The notes under the pieces: model-generated
What the model saw: only the letters and a program-made list of their open reading frames with translations
Database searches by the model: none
Told to the model about the DNA's origin: nothing
Part shown: positions 52,761 through 63,338 of the stretch, piece after piece
Numbering within the stretch: the first letter of the stretch is position 1
Layout of the letters: every line of letters begins with the position of its first letter
Made by a program: the position numbers and the translations under genes
Assembly (NCBI GenBank): GCA_030015575.1
Contig: JASDDO010000024.1
Span: 220,306,996 to 220,370,995, forward strand
Length of the DNA stretch: 64,000 nucleotides
Direction: 5' to 3'
Source of the DNA: Agapanthus africanus
Taxonomy: Eukaryota; Streptophyta; Magnoliopsida; Asparagales; Amaryllidaceae

Positions 52761-53011
52761 AGGCTTGCAGCGAAAAAGCTAGCAAGCCACACATGCCTAC
52801 AAAATAGCCGAAATGATAGGGCAACTTGCAATAAAAAGCAGCAAGTAAAAATGAAGGCATGAAAAATAGCCGAAATGATGGGGCAACTCGCAATAAAAAG
52901 CAGCGAGCAGAAAATAAATAAATAGCCGAAATGATTGGGCACCGCGACAAATAGCCGAAATGATGGGGCAATCGCGACCTTCGCGATATGAAAGCTGAAA
53001 TGATAGAGCAT
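52761..53011. repeat. ATAGCCGAAATGAT repeats with covarying dyads, copy 2
   Basis: Same as 30470-30720. Confidence 0.72.
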
Positions 53012-53321
53012 CGCGGAAAAAGAAATAAAATAAAAGTGAAATCCTCGCCCTACAGGTGATGTTACATCTACCCCTGTATACAATCCAGGGGCGCAATCAA
53101 AGAAGGGATCATACTCCTCCCCCGAGTTTCATCATAAGGAGAAGCCAAATCTCGACGGTTCACAGATAGCCTAGAGATCATTTCGACGTTCGTCTCGTGG
53201 CAGCAGACACAACATCAAGCGAAACGGAACAGCGGCAACCCCAAATTCCATGGCTCGGCGATACATATCACCAAGAGTCAAACCTCCATCCCGTGAAATG
53301 CGGATACAATCAACAAAATTC

Positions 53322-54591
53322 CTGGTTACGCGGAACGCGGATAATGTCACTCTTTGACCCCGTGGAAAGCATCCAGAGCGGAGCCTAGTCCTCGCCGAGC
53401 ACGGCAGTGAACCCGTGTGAAGCATCTAGTGCAAACTTCCTGGTTACGTGGAAAGCGGATAATGTTACTCTTTGACCCCGTGGAAAACGTCCAGAGCGGA
53501 TCCTGGTCCTCGCAGAGCACGGCAGTGAACCCGTGTGAAGCATCCAGAGCGGAGCCTAGTCCTCGCCTAACGCGGCCGTGAAACCGTGTGAAGCATCTAG
53601 TGCAAAACTCCTGGTTACGCGGAACGCGGATAATGTCACTCTTTGACCCCGTGGAAAGCATCCAGAGCGGAGCCTAGTCCTCGCCGAGCACGGCAGTGAA
53701 CCCGTGTGAAGCATCTAGTGAAAAATTCCTGGTTACACGGAACGCGGATAATGTCACTCTTTGACCCCGTGGAAAGCATCCAGAGCGGAGCCTAGTCCTC
53801 GCCGAGCACGGCAGTGAACCCGTGTGAAGCATCTAGTGCAAACTTCCTGGTTACGTGGAAAGCGGATAATGTTACTCTTTGACCCCGTGGAAAACGTCCA
53901 GAGCGGATCCTGGTCCTCGCAGAGCACGGCAGTGAACCCGTGTGAAGCATCCAGAGCGGAGCCTAGTCCTCGCCTAACGCGGCAGTGAAACCGTGTGAAG
54001 CATCTAGTGCAAAATTCCTGGTTACGCGGAACGCGGATAATATCACTCTTTGACCCCGTGGAAAGCATCCAGAGCGGAGCCTAGTCCTCGCCGAGCACGG
54101 CAGTGAACCCGTGTGAAGCATCTAGTGCAAAATTCCTGGTTACGCGGAACGCGGATAATGTCACTCTCTGACCCCGTGGAAAGCATCCAGAGCGGAGCCT
54201 AGTCCTCGCCGAGCACGGCAGTGAACCCGTGTGAAGCATCTAGTGCAAACTTCCTGGTTACGTGGAACGCGGATAACGTCACTCTTTGACCCCGTGGGAA
54301 ACGTCCAGAGCGGATCCTGGTCCTCGCAGACCGCGGCAGTGAACCCGTGTGAAGCATCCAGAGCGGAGCCTAGTCCTCGCCGAGCACGGCAGTGAACCCG
54401 TGTGAAGCATCTAGTGCAAAATTCCTGGTTACGTAGAACGCGGATAACGTCACTCTTTGACCCCGTGGAAAACGTCCAGAGCGGATCCTGGTCCTCGCAG
54501 AGCACGGCAGTGAACCCGTGTGAAGCATCCAGAGTGGAGCCTGGTCCTCGCCAAACACGGCAGTGAACCCGTGTGAAGCGCCCAGAGCAAA
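53322..54591. repeat. 118/171-bp satellite, copy 2
   Basis: Same unit order and 407-bp period as 31031-32300. The number of units has not changed since the duplication, although such arrays are prone to slippage. Confidence 0.92.
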
Positions 54592-54708
54592 CACCGGACT
54601 GTGGAGTCCTTAAAATCCACGGACTGTGACGTCCTTAACCTCGACCGCGATGTCTTAAAACTAACGATCAACCACCCCTATTCCTTACAGATTTTTGCCT
54701 CGGTTTGA

Positions 54709-55006
54709 GGGTACATCTCTTCACTCCTTTGATACCTGGCGTTGTAATTCCTCAACGTTTTCAAAGAGGTGAAGGGTCCCTGCAACCAAACATCGGACTG
54801 TGGAGTCCCTAAATCCACGGACTATGAGGTCCTTAACCTTGACCGTGATGTCTTAAAACTAACATCGGACTGTGGAGTCCTTAAATCCACGGACTATGAG
54901 GTCCTTAACCTTGACCGTGATGTCTTAAAACTAACATCGGACTGTGGAGTCCTTAAATCCACGGACTATGAGGTCCTTAACCTTGACCGCGACGTCTTTA
55001 AACTAC
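54709..55006. repeat. 72-bp stem-loop module and 72-bp higher-order repeat, copy 2
   Basis: The stem-loop module is at 54709-54780 and the three-unit repeat at 54795-55006, as at 32418-32715. Confidence 0.82.
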
Positions 55007-55064
55007 AATACCTGGAGAAACCCCTAACCCCGTAAGACACGGATAAGGGTGACCACATTCAGCA

Positions 55065-55236
55065 CTTGCAGGTCCTCACGACCTGTAGGGAAGAAAAAAC
55101 TCTCTTATGAGATCCTTACGACTCTCAAGGGAAAACCCGCTTAAAGATCCTCACGATCTTTAAGAAGAACTCACACCTATGGGATCCTCTCGACCTGTAG
55201 GGAGAAAAACTCCTAAGGAGACCCTCGTGGCTCATA
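55065..55236. repeat. second CCTYWCG hairpin array, copy 2
   Basis: Same as 32774-32945. Confidence 0.78.
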
Positions 55237-55475
55237 AAATGAAAAAGCCCTAGGAAGCAGATCTTAACCCTGAATCCTGAGCCATTGCTGTCCTGCAAGG
55301 AGATCAAGATGGAATATCCGCAGAATGCATTCAACAAAAAGAGGACACATCATTGAGAAGAAAAATCGTATCTTTTATTCATAAACCAAAAAGGATACAA
55401 GGTACAATTCATGAAACAAAAATAATACTCTCATCCATGAGTACGTACAAAAAAGAAAAAAAAAGATACAAGTCC

Positions 55476-55973
55476 TCAAGCCGGTGGCCGGTATAGTAAT
55501 TTTAGCAGCTCATCGTTTTGTTGTCGAGACACGGCTTCATGATGCAAGATCTCCAGAAGACGAGCCTCCGCCTGAGCTTGCTGAGCCTGATACGAAGTAA
55601 GCCGAGCCTCGAGCTCTTTTTCAGTGGCCCTATGAGCCTCAACCCTCTCACGAGTGAACGTAGCAGCTTTATCGAGAGCCGCCACTTCTTTGATGGACTC
55701 CTGAAGCACCCGCCAGAGTTCACACGTTTTATTGGTCTTGGCTGTGAGGCTGACCTGAAGCTCGCCCAACGCTTTGGAGGCTAGCTCTCTCTCCAAAAAT
55801 TTACGACCGAACCCTTTTCTCACACAACAATATGTTCGCCACGTGGCCATGAAAGCCCGCACTCGCAACCACAGCCTCGAACACAAGACATTTACAAGAC
55901 CGTATAAATGGGCCCCCGGTCGACAGAAATGATCGATCTGAAACGTGTTCACATCACCTGGTATGAAAAGCAA
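55476..55973 (-). CDS. antisense ORF 3, coiled-coil-like, copy 2
   Basis: Same as 33185-33682, with no visible residue change. Possible minus-strand AATAAA about 97 nt downstream. Confidence 0.5.
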   Translation of the reverse strand: MLFIPGDVNTFQIDHFCRPGAHLYGLVNVLCSRLWLRVRAFMATWRTYCCVRKGFGRKFLERELASKALGELQVSLTAKTNKTCELWRVLQESIKEVAALDKAATFTRERVEAHRATEKELEARLTSYQAQQAQAEARLLEILHHEAVSRQQNDELLKLLYRPPA

Positions 55974-56220
55974 TGAGAAAATTTCCAGTGTTTATCCTAT
56001 CAAGCATGTGTTCACGATTATATGAGCATCCGAAGAAGAAATAAAGTTCGAGGCATTAATTTGCATGCGACATAATGACAACGTTGATAATTAGAAGAAG
56101 CTTGCATAAGAAGAACACAATGTTTATTCAGGCAAGCGAAAACATGCATACGAGTACCAAGCCTACATAGGGATTCAGCATAAAGCATACAAAATAGAGG
56201 ACTAATTTAAAAACACTACG

Positions 56221-56748
56221 CTAAAGGAAAAGATCACCAAACACCGGATCAATGGCACAAGGGTTAACAAAGCAAAGAACAAAATTCTCCATCTCTCTCT
56301 CTGCTTTCTCCAGCACGTCAAAGCGACGGTTCTCACGAGGAGTCGCTCCCCATCGATTGGTGCCGTGTTCGTCTGCAAAAGCAAACATAATAGCTCGCCG
56401 GGCCTTAATCTGGCCCAGCAGATGAATCGAGCAATCCTTCAGAGCCTGAGTAATCAGGCACGCTTCATGAAAGCCCTCGAGCTTTTCTTCTGCCGCGTCG
56501 AGCATCGCCAGGGTCATCTCCGCCGGGTGAGGAGGAATATCGGCAAGCACGGCCGTGAGAATCATCCGGAGCCAGAGAGAACCCATCGGGAGGGGAGACC
56601 CTCTACGGATCGAGAGCTCGTGCATGGCCGAGTCACATTCGTTGTCAGAAAGGAGGGGGTCCACCAACCGAGCAGCAAAGCGGGGGATCATCTCCTCAAG
56701 AGGAACTTCCCACGGCTGTCGACGAGCATGAGGGCGATTACAAGCCAT
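56221..56748 (-). CDS. antisense ORF 2, copy 2
   Basis: Same 175 residues as 33930-34457, starting MACNRPHARRQ. The frame upstream differs from copy 1 because the (TA)n tract is 2 nt shorter, which supports the ATG at 56748 as the start. Confidence 0.58.
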   Translation of the reverse strand: MACNRPHARRQPWEVPLEEMIPRFAARLVDPLLSDNECDSAMHELSIRRGSPLPMGSLWLRMILTAVLADIPPHPAEMTLAMLDAAEEKLEGFHEACLITQALKDCSIHLLGQIKARRAIMFAFADEHGTNRWGATPRENRRFDVLEKAEREMENFVLCFVNPCAIDPVFGDLFL

Positions 56749-56766
56749 GGCACTCGTTTCTCTCTT

Positions 56767-56770
<4 letters not shown>

Positions 56771-56797
<27 letters not shown>
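56771..56797. repeat. (TA)n microsatellite, copy 2
   Basis: 27 nt, two shorter than in copy 1. Confidence 0.95.
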
Positions 56798-56800
<3 letters not shown>

Positions 56801-57232
56801 ATGAATCTCTCTGAGAAAGGAGAAGAAGGCTATAGCCTCATATATAATGAAGCGCATTAAGTGCTAGGCGCGGAAAATCTTGCATGGTGAATTTATTTTC
56901 AAGGCCTAAAAAAGGAAAGGTACCGAAAGTCAAGGAGATGGAACGATTTCCAAGCCCCTTTTTCAGCACCTAATATTGTGCACTGAAAATATGGCATGAG
57001 GAAAATCTTGTGAACCGTCGCATCAGGAGATCTCACGTGTAGAACACGTGAGGCCCAAACCTGCAGTGCATTTAAAAGGAAGAATATGGGGTAGTACCCT
57101 GCATATTAAAGTACAAACAACAATAGTAGCAGAATAATAAGATCTCAGAGAAAAAGCATGCAAACATGCAGAGACACAACAAAGCTTATCATCCAGACTT
57201 TAAGAAGGCAATACAAAATAAAAGAAAAACTT

Positions 57233-57739
57233 TTACAATGGTAAGGTTTCAGACGCGGGGCATGGGTTGAGAAACTCAAAATTGACTTTATTCAAGATCT
57301 TCCAAGCATTTCGAACCTCCCGGGTATGCTTTCTCTCACGGTCACAAGCATCGGGGTCCCCGCGGATGTCCTCTACCCTCCGGTAGGCACCCAATATGGC
57401 TGACTGCTGAAAAATCTGATGAAGGAGATCGATGAGATCATCCCGCCTTCTCTTTGAGATCAAGCCCATAAGGTACACCGAATGCACCTTGTCCTCGGCA
57501 GTGTCCAAGGCCCCGAGTGGTATGCCGGCGCAAAAGAGAGGAAGGGCCTCCCGGATCGCCAGCACGATCAGCCTCAGAAGAGAAGAGCGACGGGGAAGTA
57601 GCCGATGGTTGTACTCATCAAAGCGGCTCATGATCTCGGCACACTGAGCATCGGTGAACTCCTGATTCTGACTGCGGCCCAGCGCACGAATGTTCCCATA
57701 GGAAATGATATCGTCAAGATGATACAGATGGGCGTCCAT
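57233..57739 (-). CDS. antisense ORF 1, copy 2
   Basis: Same as 34944-35450 except Asp for Glu in HLDDII. The same TTTTTATTTCAG precedes the chosen Met on the minus strand. Confidence 0.55.
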   Translation of the reverse strand: MDAHLYHLDDIISYGNIRALGRSQNQEFTDAQCAEIMSRFDEYNHRLLPRRSSLLRLIVLAIREALPLFCAGIPLGALDTAEDKVHSVYLMGLISKRRRDDLIDLLHQIFQQSAILGAYRRVEDIRGDPDACDRERKHTREVRNAWKILNKVNFEFLNPCPASETLPL

Positions 57740-57769
57740 AATACCTGAAATAAAAATCACTAGCATCAT

Positions 57770-58383
57770 TACAAAATCTCCATCGCATTAATTGCAGGAG
57801 AACAGCCTCGGGCCAAGAGACCCCAAGGAGCCTTTGGGTGAAGAAATTGAGTTCTTCATAGGAATTAAATTCCTTATCAGGAAAAAGGAAATTAAATTCC
57901 CAGAAATAATTTTGATGGAATTAAAGTCCATGGAGTTGAAACGCTGTCATCATCCCCCCGAAGATCACCTAAACCCTAAGAGATCCTACAGTTCGAAGGT
58001 TCCCTGTTCTTACGAAAAAACTTGAAGAAAAATGGGTTCTTTACGAAACCCTTAATATGGATTTGAAATCCAAGGAGTTATTTTGAAGACGAAGGCGCTT
58101 TGGCCGTTCGACATTATTACCTGAGGGAGAGGATCCGTCGACAGAGTTAAACTCTGGGAAATGTTCAAGACAGAGAACTAAGCTCTGGAAGAAGAGAATT
58201 AAATTCTCAAAGAAAAGTTCTCAGAGGAAGAAGACGAGCAGAGTGAAGGCTCCTATGAAGAGACAGCGGCATTTATAGAAAACAATGGAAACGTTTCATC
58301 TCCCCCAGATCCCTAAAGGAATCCAACGGTCGCGAGAGGAGACAGCGTTGCACTCACGTGCTGACACGTGAGAACAACGCTGT
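57770..58383. other. dyad-rich 3' untranslated region, copy 2
   Basis: As 35481-36094: TTTAA-type inverted repeats and one paired G-box (58354-58371). No gene. Confidence 0.7.
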
Positions 58384-58390
58384 GGGGGAA
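58384..58390 (+). other. polypurine tract, copy 2
   Basis: GGGGGAA two bases before LTR3. Confidence 0.78.
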
Positions 58391-58392
58391 TT

Positions 58393-61300
58393 TGTTTCCT
58401 GATTTAAAATCAGGAAAGCTTCTGTGAAAAGCTTCAAAAAGGGGCCACGTGCTTACACGTGACCAACAGTCACGTGTTGACACGTGACCTATAAAGTACA
58501 GAAAAGGTGCACATTGATTCGCTGAGCAAAGTCAAGGAAAAGAGCTTCAGAAGAGGTCACGTGCTCCCACGTGACCAGGGTCACGTGTCGACACGTGACG
58601 TTCAAAGCAGCAAACTCGCTCTCCAATTGAACCGAGGAAAGAAGTGCCAGACAGGGGTCACGTGCTCACACGTGACCAGGGGTCACGTGGTAGCACGTGA
58701 CATTGAAGCAGCAATCAGAAGACAGACGCAAGAGAAAGAGGAAGGCTCATTCCAAAAGGGGGTCACGTGTCCGCACGTGACCATGGGTCACGTGGTCACA
58801 CGTGACCAGCTTTCAAAGCCCATGTTGACGGCAGAATTAAATTCTGAAGGAAATTTGAATCCTTCCAAAGGAAAGGGAGTATCTGGGACCAATCAAATTA
58901 AAGATTCAGAGATGATTTAATATCATCTATCTATGGAAAATCTCGGGTTTGGAAAGATTTCCCCTTTAAATCTAACCAAAATAACAAAGGAGAATCTCTG
59001 GATTTAAAATCCAATGGTGAATAAAATTCACCGAATAATCCAAAGGTCCAAAACGAATGATGGATGCAAATCAAATCTCTCAGTGAAGATTCATCAAAAA
59101 CTAATTCATCCGGCTGCTTCTCCTATAAATAGGAGCCAAGAGACACAAAAGAGGGAGGGACATACGCGCAGAGAAAGAATAAAGGAGAAAAGCTTTGATA
59201 CTTGGAAAAGACTTGGATCTTCTGCAAAAACCCTAGGTAAGAAAGGGAAGGCTTTCGGAAAGAAAGAGAATTTAATTCTCAACAGAGTTTAACTCTAATA
59301 TATAAAACAGAATGACACATTTCTTCTCTCTTTGATAGAGGATCTGCAAAGTGCACATCTCCCCTTAAGATTGAGAATTTAATTCTCAATGGGTCGAGAT
59401 CCTGCCATGCAGATCCAAAACATAGAGAAGGAATGCAAGCATGAGAATTTAATTCTCGCAGAGCTATAGGAATTCAATTCCTTTAAGATAAAAGTAGGGC
59501 TTGACCCTGTATCATGGGAATTTAATTCCTTCAAAATAAAAAGAAGCAGGGTTTAACCCTAATTAAGAACATAGTTCTGTTGAAACAGCATGAATTTAAT
59601 TCCCTTAATCATAATTCTTTAAAACGGGAAGTTTAGTTCCTTAAAAGCTTTCATTAGGGTTTAACCCTATTCAGTTCTTCACATATATGAGGAATTTAAT
59701 TCCTACAGAAAATTCAGAGTCCAACTCTATTTCAGAATATAAATCTTCAAAAGGAAGTAGGAATTTAATTCCTTTGAAAATTAAAAGCCCGAGGAATTTA
59801 ATTCCTGAAAAAAGATCAACAGATCCTCTAAAAACGACACACATAGAAGTAGGGTCACGTGCCACCACGTGACCCCCCCAAGAGATCTACAGAAAACCCT
59901 TTGAGGCTGTCCCTCACGTGACCCACGTGACCCTTAACGAAAGCTCTAACAAACGAGCACATGAATGCCCGTCACGTGCTGACACGTGACACTCAGAAAG
60001 AAGCAGTAATCTCAGCAGAACCATTGAAGGGAAGGCACCCTCACGTGTTGCCACGTGACCTCTCTTGCCTTAGCGCTTAAAACTAAATTGGAACCCCAGA
60101 ATCCAATCACTGAAACGACTGTTGGACCCTAGTGTTAAAACTTTACTCGCAGTGTTCAAAACTGACCACCTTAGTGTTTAACACTAATCTGAAAGCCTTG
60201 TTGCTGGTGTTTAACACCAACTATTCTGTTAGTGTTAAACACTAAACTATTCCCAGTGTTCAACACTGATTGCTCTGGAGTGTTTAACACTAGGCTTCGG
60301 CCCAATTGGTTAAAGGGATGGAGGCAAAGCCTCTCCCTCGATGGACCAACAAAAAGTCAATATTCCAGACCCGACTGGACTTAGCCCAAGCTGGCCATAA
60401 GTCCTCAATCTGTGATTAACTGGGTCAATGGGCTCATAACATAATTGATCAGTCTTGACCCAAATTGGGCCAGGGATTATTTAATCCACCCCGGTTCTAG
60501 GGTACATCTCTTCACTCCTTTGATACTTGGCATTGTAATCCCTCAATGTCTTCAAAGAGGTGACGGGTCCCGACGACCACTCATGATATGGACTGTGGGG
60601 TCCTTAAACCCATGCATAATGCAAAATTCCTGGTTACGTGGAACGCGGATAACGTCATTCTTTGACCCCGTGGAAAACGTCCAGAGCGGATCCTGGTCCT
60701 CGCAGAGCACGGCAGTGAACCCGTGTGAAGCATCCAGAGCGGAGCCTGGTCCTCGCCTAGCACGGCAACGAACCCGTGTGAAGCATCTAGAGCACATACC
60801 GGACTGTGGAGTCCTTAAACCCATGGACTATGACGTCCTTAACCTTGACCGAGATGTCTTAAAACTACCAATGGACCGCAATGTCCTTAAACTAACCATG
60901 GACCGCAATGTCCTTAAACTAACCATGGACCGCAATGTCCTTAAACTAACCACGGACCGCAATGTCCTTAAACTACCCATGGACCGCAATGCCCTTAAAC
61001 TAGAACAATAGAGCCCCGTATGCTCTTTTGTCGGATCTAAACGGTCCTGTTTAAGTTGATCTTAGCCTCAAAGATGACTAACGCGTCCTTAAACCTTCAA
61101 GCAGACTGGACTACAAATCCCCTAATTAACTCTGGCTCGAGGGTACATCTCTGAACTCCTCTGACATCCGTCGTTGTAATCCTTCAACGTCGTCAGAGAG
61201 GTGACGGGTCCCGACGGCCACACGTACGATGGACCACTATGTCCCTAAAACTGGATCAACGGAGTCCAAATGCTCCTTCGTCGGATCTAAACGATCCTGT

Positions 61301-61811
61301 TAAGTTGATCTTGGTCTTAAACTAGACTAATGTATCCTTAACGAATGTTCGAGTTGATCTTAGCCTCAAGTATGGCTAACGTGTCCTCAAACCAAACCCC
61401 CCCAAAACCCAAATCTAAGACAACACGGATTTGGACTAGTCCATGCCCTACGGGCGACGACATAACTCGGTCTCCGTAAACGATCCACGGGCAGGAAAAC
61501 TTAAAACAAAAACACACGACACGAAGTGACCATCTGGAGAAGGAGAAAGTTGTTACCGCGATGCGGTAGCGTAATTAACTGCAGGGGCTTGCGCCTGCAG
61601 GGAAGAGCGTCCCCACAATCAAAAACCCCTCAAACGAGGGGGAATCTGACGAAGTCTGCTACATCGGACGCATCCGTCTAAACCTCCGATACATGGCGCC
61701 ATGGATCGACTTGGCATCCTCGGAGAGGTGGACGGATAGCACCTATTGGCATCTGCCCCGAACCTCAGGCGAGACGTCCCGACGTCCCGCGTGTCCGTTC
61801 GGAGGGGAACA
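58393..61811 (+). repeat. Tat array LTR3 (3419 bp)
   Basis: Terminal 3' LTR, ending GGAGGGGAACA followed by AGTAT. TATA box at 59124-59131. By eye it differs from LTR1 at about 20 positions (roughly 0.6%), more than the internal copies differ from each other. It has private changes such as CACCGA near 59032 and in the last kilobase (for example 60536 and 60657). Confidence 0.94.
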
Positions 61812-61816
61812 AGTAT
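61812..61816. repeat. target-site duplication AGTAT, right copy
   Basis: Partner of 13807-13811. Confidence 0.93.
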
Positions 61817-63338
61817 CATAGAAGAAACGAAAGCAGTAATATTTATATATCAGCATATATATATAGTATAAGCATTCGTCTCAGGCAGTAATATGATCTC
61901 ATCACAGAACATTGCAGCAGAAGAACATATATGAAATATTGGATATACTAGGACGTCCGTGTTTTCAATACGAGCCTGTATAAAACACGGATTCCACGGT
62001 CGTGATGAATAGCCAAACCCACATCCCTAGACCCCTACGAGAGCGGTAAGTAACACTGTCAATTCTAGGGTTAGGAGACCCGGTCTCGACTACTCGAGAT
62101 GGCCTCCCACTGGACCCTGAACCCAGTTACTTGTGCTCCCCTCCTTGGGTCTACCTAATGCGGAAAAGTAAATAATATACAATGGTGACATCAACCTCAT
62201 CCCGGAAGTGCCCCAATAAAAGAATATTACATACAAATGAATTTTACATGAATGAAAATAAAAACCATCATCTCACATAAAACCCCCGGCTATTCAGAAC
62301 GCAACGATCCAATATAACATATCACAGCAACACATAATATCACATATCATCAACGTAAGTAAGTATGCATACACCGATCGTCGTTGACGTATAGCAATGA
62401 AAACCGGTAATACAACTACATATTACACTTACGGTCACAGAAAAGAAATTGTAAAACTACAATATTTGGAATCCATAATCACTTTAGACATCGTAAATCC
62501 GAAATATCACATACTTCGCATTTCATGCCTAACTCTTTGAATTCCACATATTGTATCACATTCCAGATAAATAGACAGTATTAAACTTTCCGAACAGATA
62601 ATCAAATACCCAAAATTTCCTAAATTGCTCAACACTTGAGCGGAGTTCAAATAATCCCAGAATATGTCACAATACCAGTGATCCAGCTGTAGAAGGGTCA
62701 AGCCAACGCCTCACATGTGGCACGTCATACTGCCCCAAATCCTAAGGTTTAGAGGCAGTTCAAGACGGTCACATAATCGAGTTAAGGTTTGTTGTCTTCT
62801 AGAGGGTCCACCGTGTTACTTGCATATTTTTCCGAAAGATTTAAACCCGATAAAAATTCAACACTTGAAAGTTTTTCGTGCCGGGAAAAAATGAGTTAAT
62901 AATATACGTTCGAACATTTTAACAGTTTCTAAATATCCGGAAAAAAAACGAATTTAAATTTTCCGATCGAATCAACGATTACAAAATAAACCCCAGAAAA
63001 CTCAACACTTGAGTCAGATTAAAAATACCCAGAAAATATAACTCACAGAATAGAATATTACTGTTGAAAAATCAGTGCACAATCCTTCCGTATGGCCGCG
63101 GATCAGCGGTCCAAGCGCGGTACGGCCGCGGATCCGCGGCGGTTTGTACGTATTGGGCGCTCTTTTTTCAGTTTTGTGCTTATATTTCCCTTCTGGTATT
63201 TTAAAGAATTTTTAATTCTGAAAAATCACAGTTTTTAAAAAAATCCAGAGAGGGGGTCGATTCGTCGTTTCGGGATTCGATCGGAGTTTTAACTTCGTAT
63301 ACACGTCGCCTAATGCTCTAGCTAGGCTCTGATACCAC
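61817..63338 (-). other. copia-B untranslated leader, outer part (no gene seen)
   Basis: Between the array and the copia-B PBS. AT-rich, with no ORF showing gag homology on either strand. It has a GC-rich spot with GGCCGCGGATC twice at about 63093-63138. It joins 12730-13811 across the array insertion. Confidence 0.62.
63325..63337 (-). other. copia-B primer binding site (initiator-Met tRNA type)
   Basis: The minus strand reads TGGTATCAGAGCC one base after the LTR end, the usual initiator methionine tRNA site of copia elements. Confidence 0.9.

Larger units (their letters stand above)
13812..61811 (+). mobile_element. tandem array of a giant Tat-lineage Ty3/gypsy retrotransposon (three LTRs, two internal regions)
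   Basis: The order is LTR1 13812-17230, internal 17231-36103, LTR2 36104-39521, internal 39522-58392 and LTR3 58393-61811. One 5-bp target duplication (AGTAT) flanks the whole block and none flanks LTR2. Tat affiliation rests on RT followed by a second RNase H, CX2HX4HX4C Gag fingers, a degenerate first RNase H and extra antisense ORFs. A single unit would be about 25.7 kb, in the size range of Ogre-like elements. By eye the internal copies differ at only about 15 positions plus a TA-repeat length change. LTR2 is a left-LTR3/right-LTR1 mosaic. Gag is interrupted by a solo LTR in both copies, so mobility would need proteins from elsewhere. Confidence 0.95.

Noticed and set aside
13812..61811. 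Two independent Tat insertions side by side
   Set aside because: There is no target duplication around LTR2, the same nested solo LTR with the same flanks is in both copies, and LTR2 is a mosaic of the outer LTRs.
61817..63338. Independent element or host sequence right of the array
   Set aside because: The AGTAT duplication and the copia PBS plus LTR at 63325-64000 show it is the copia-B leader.
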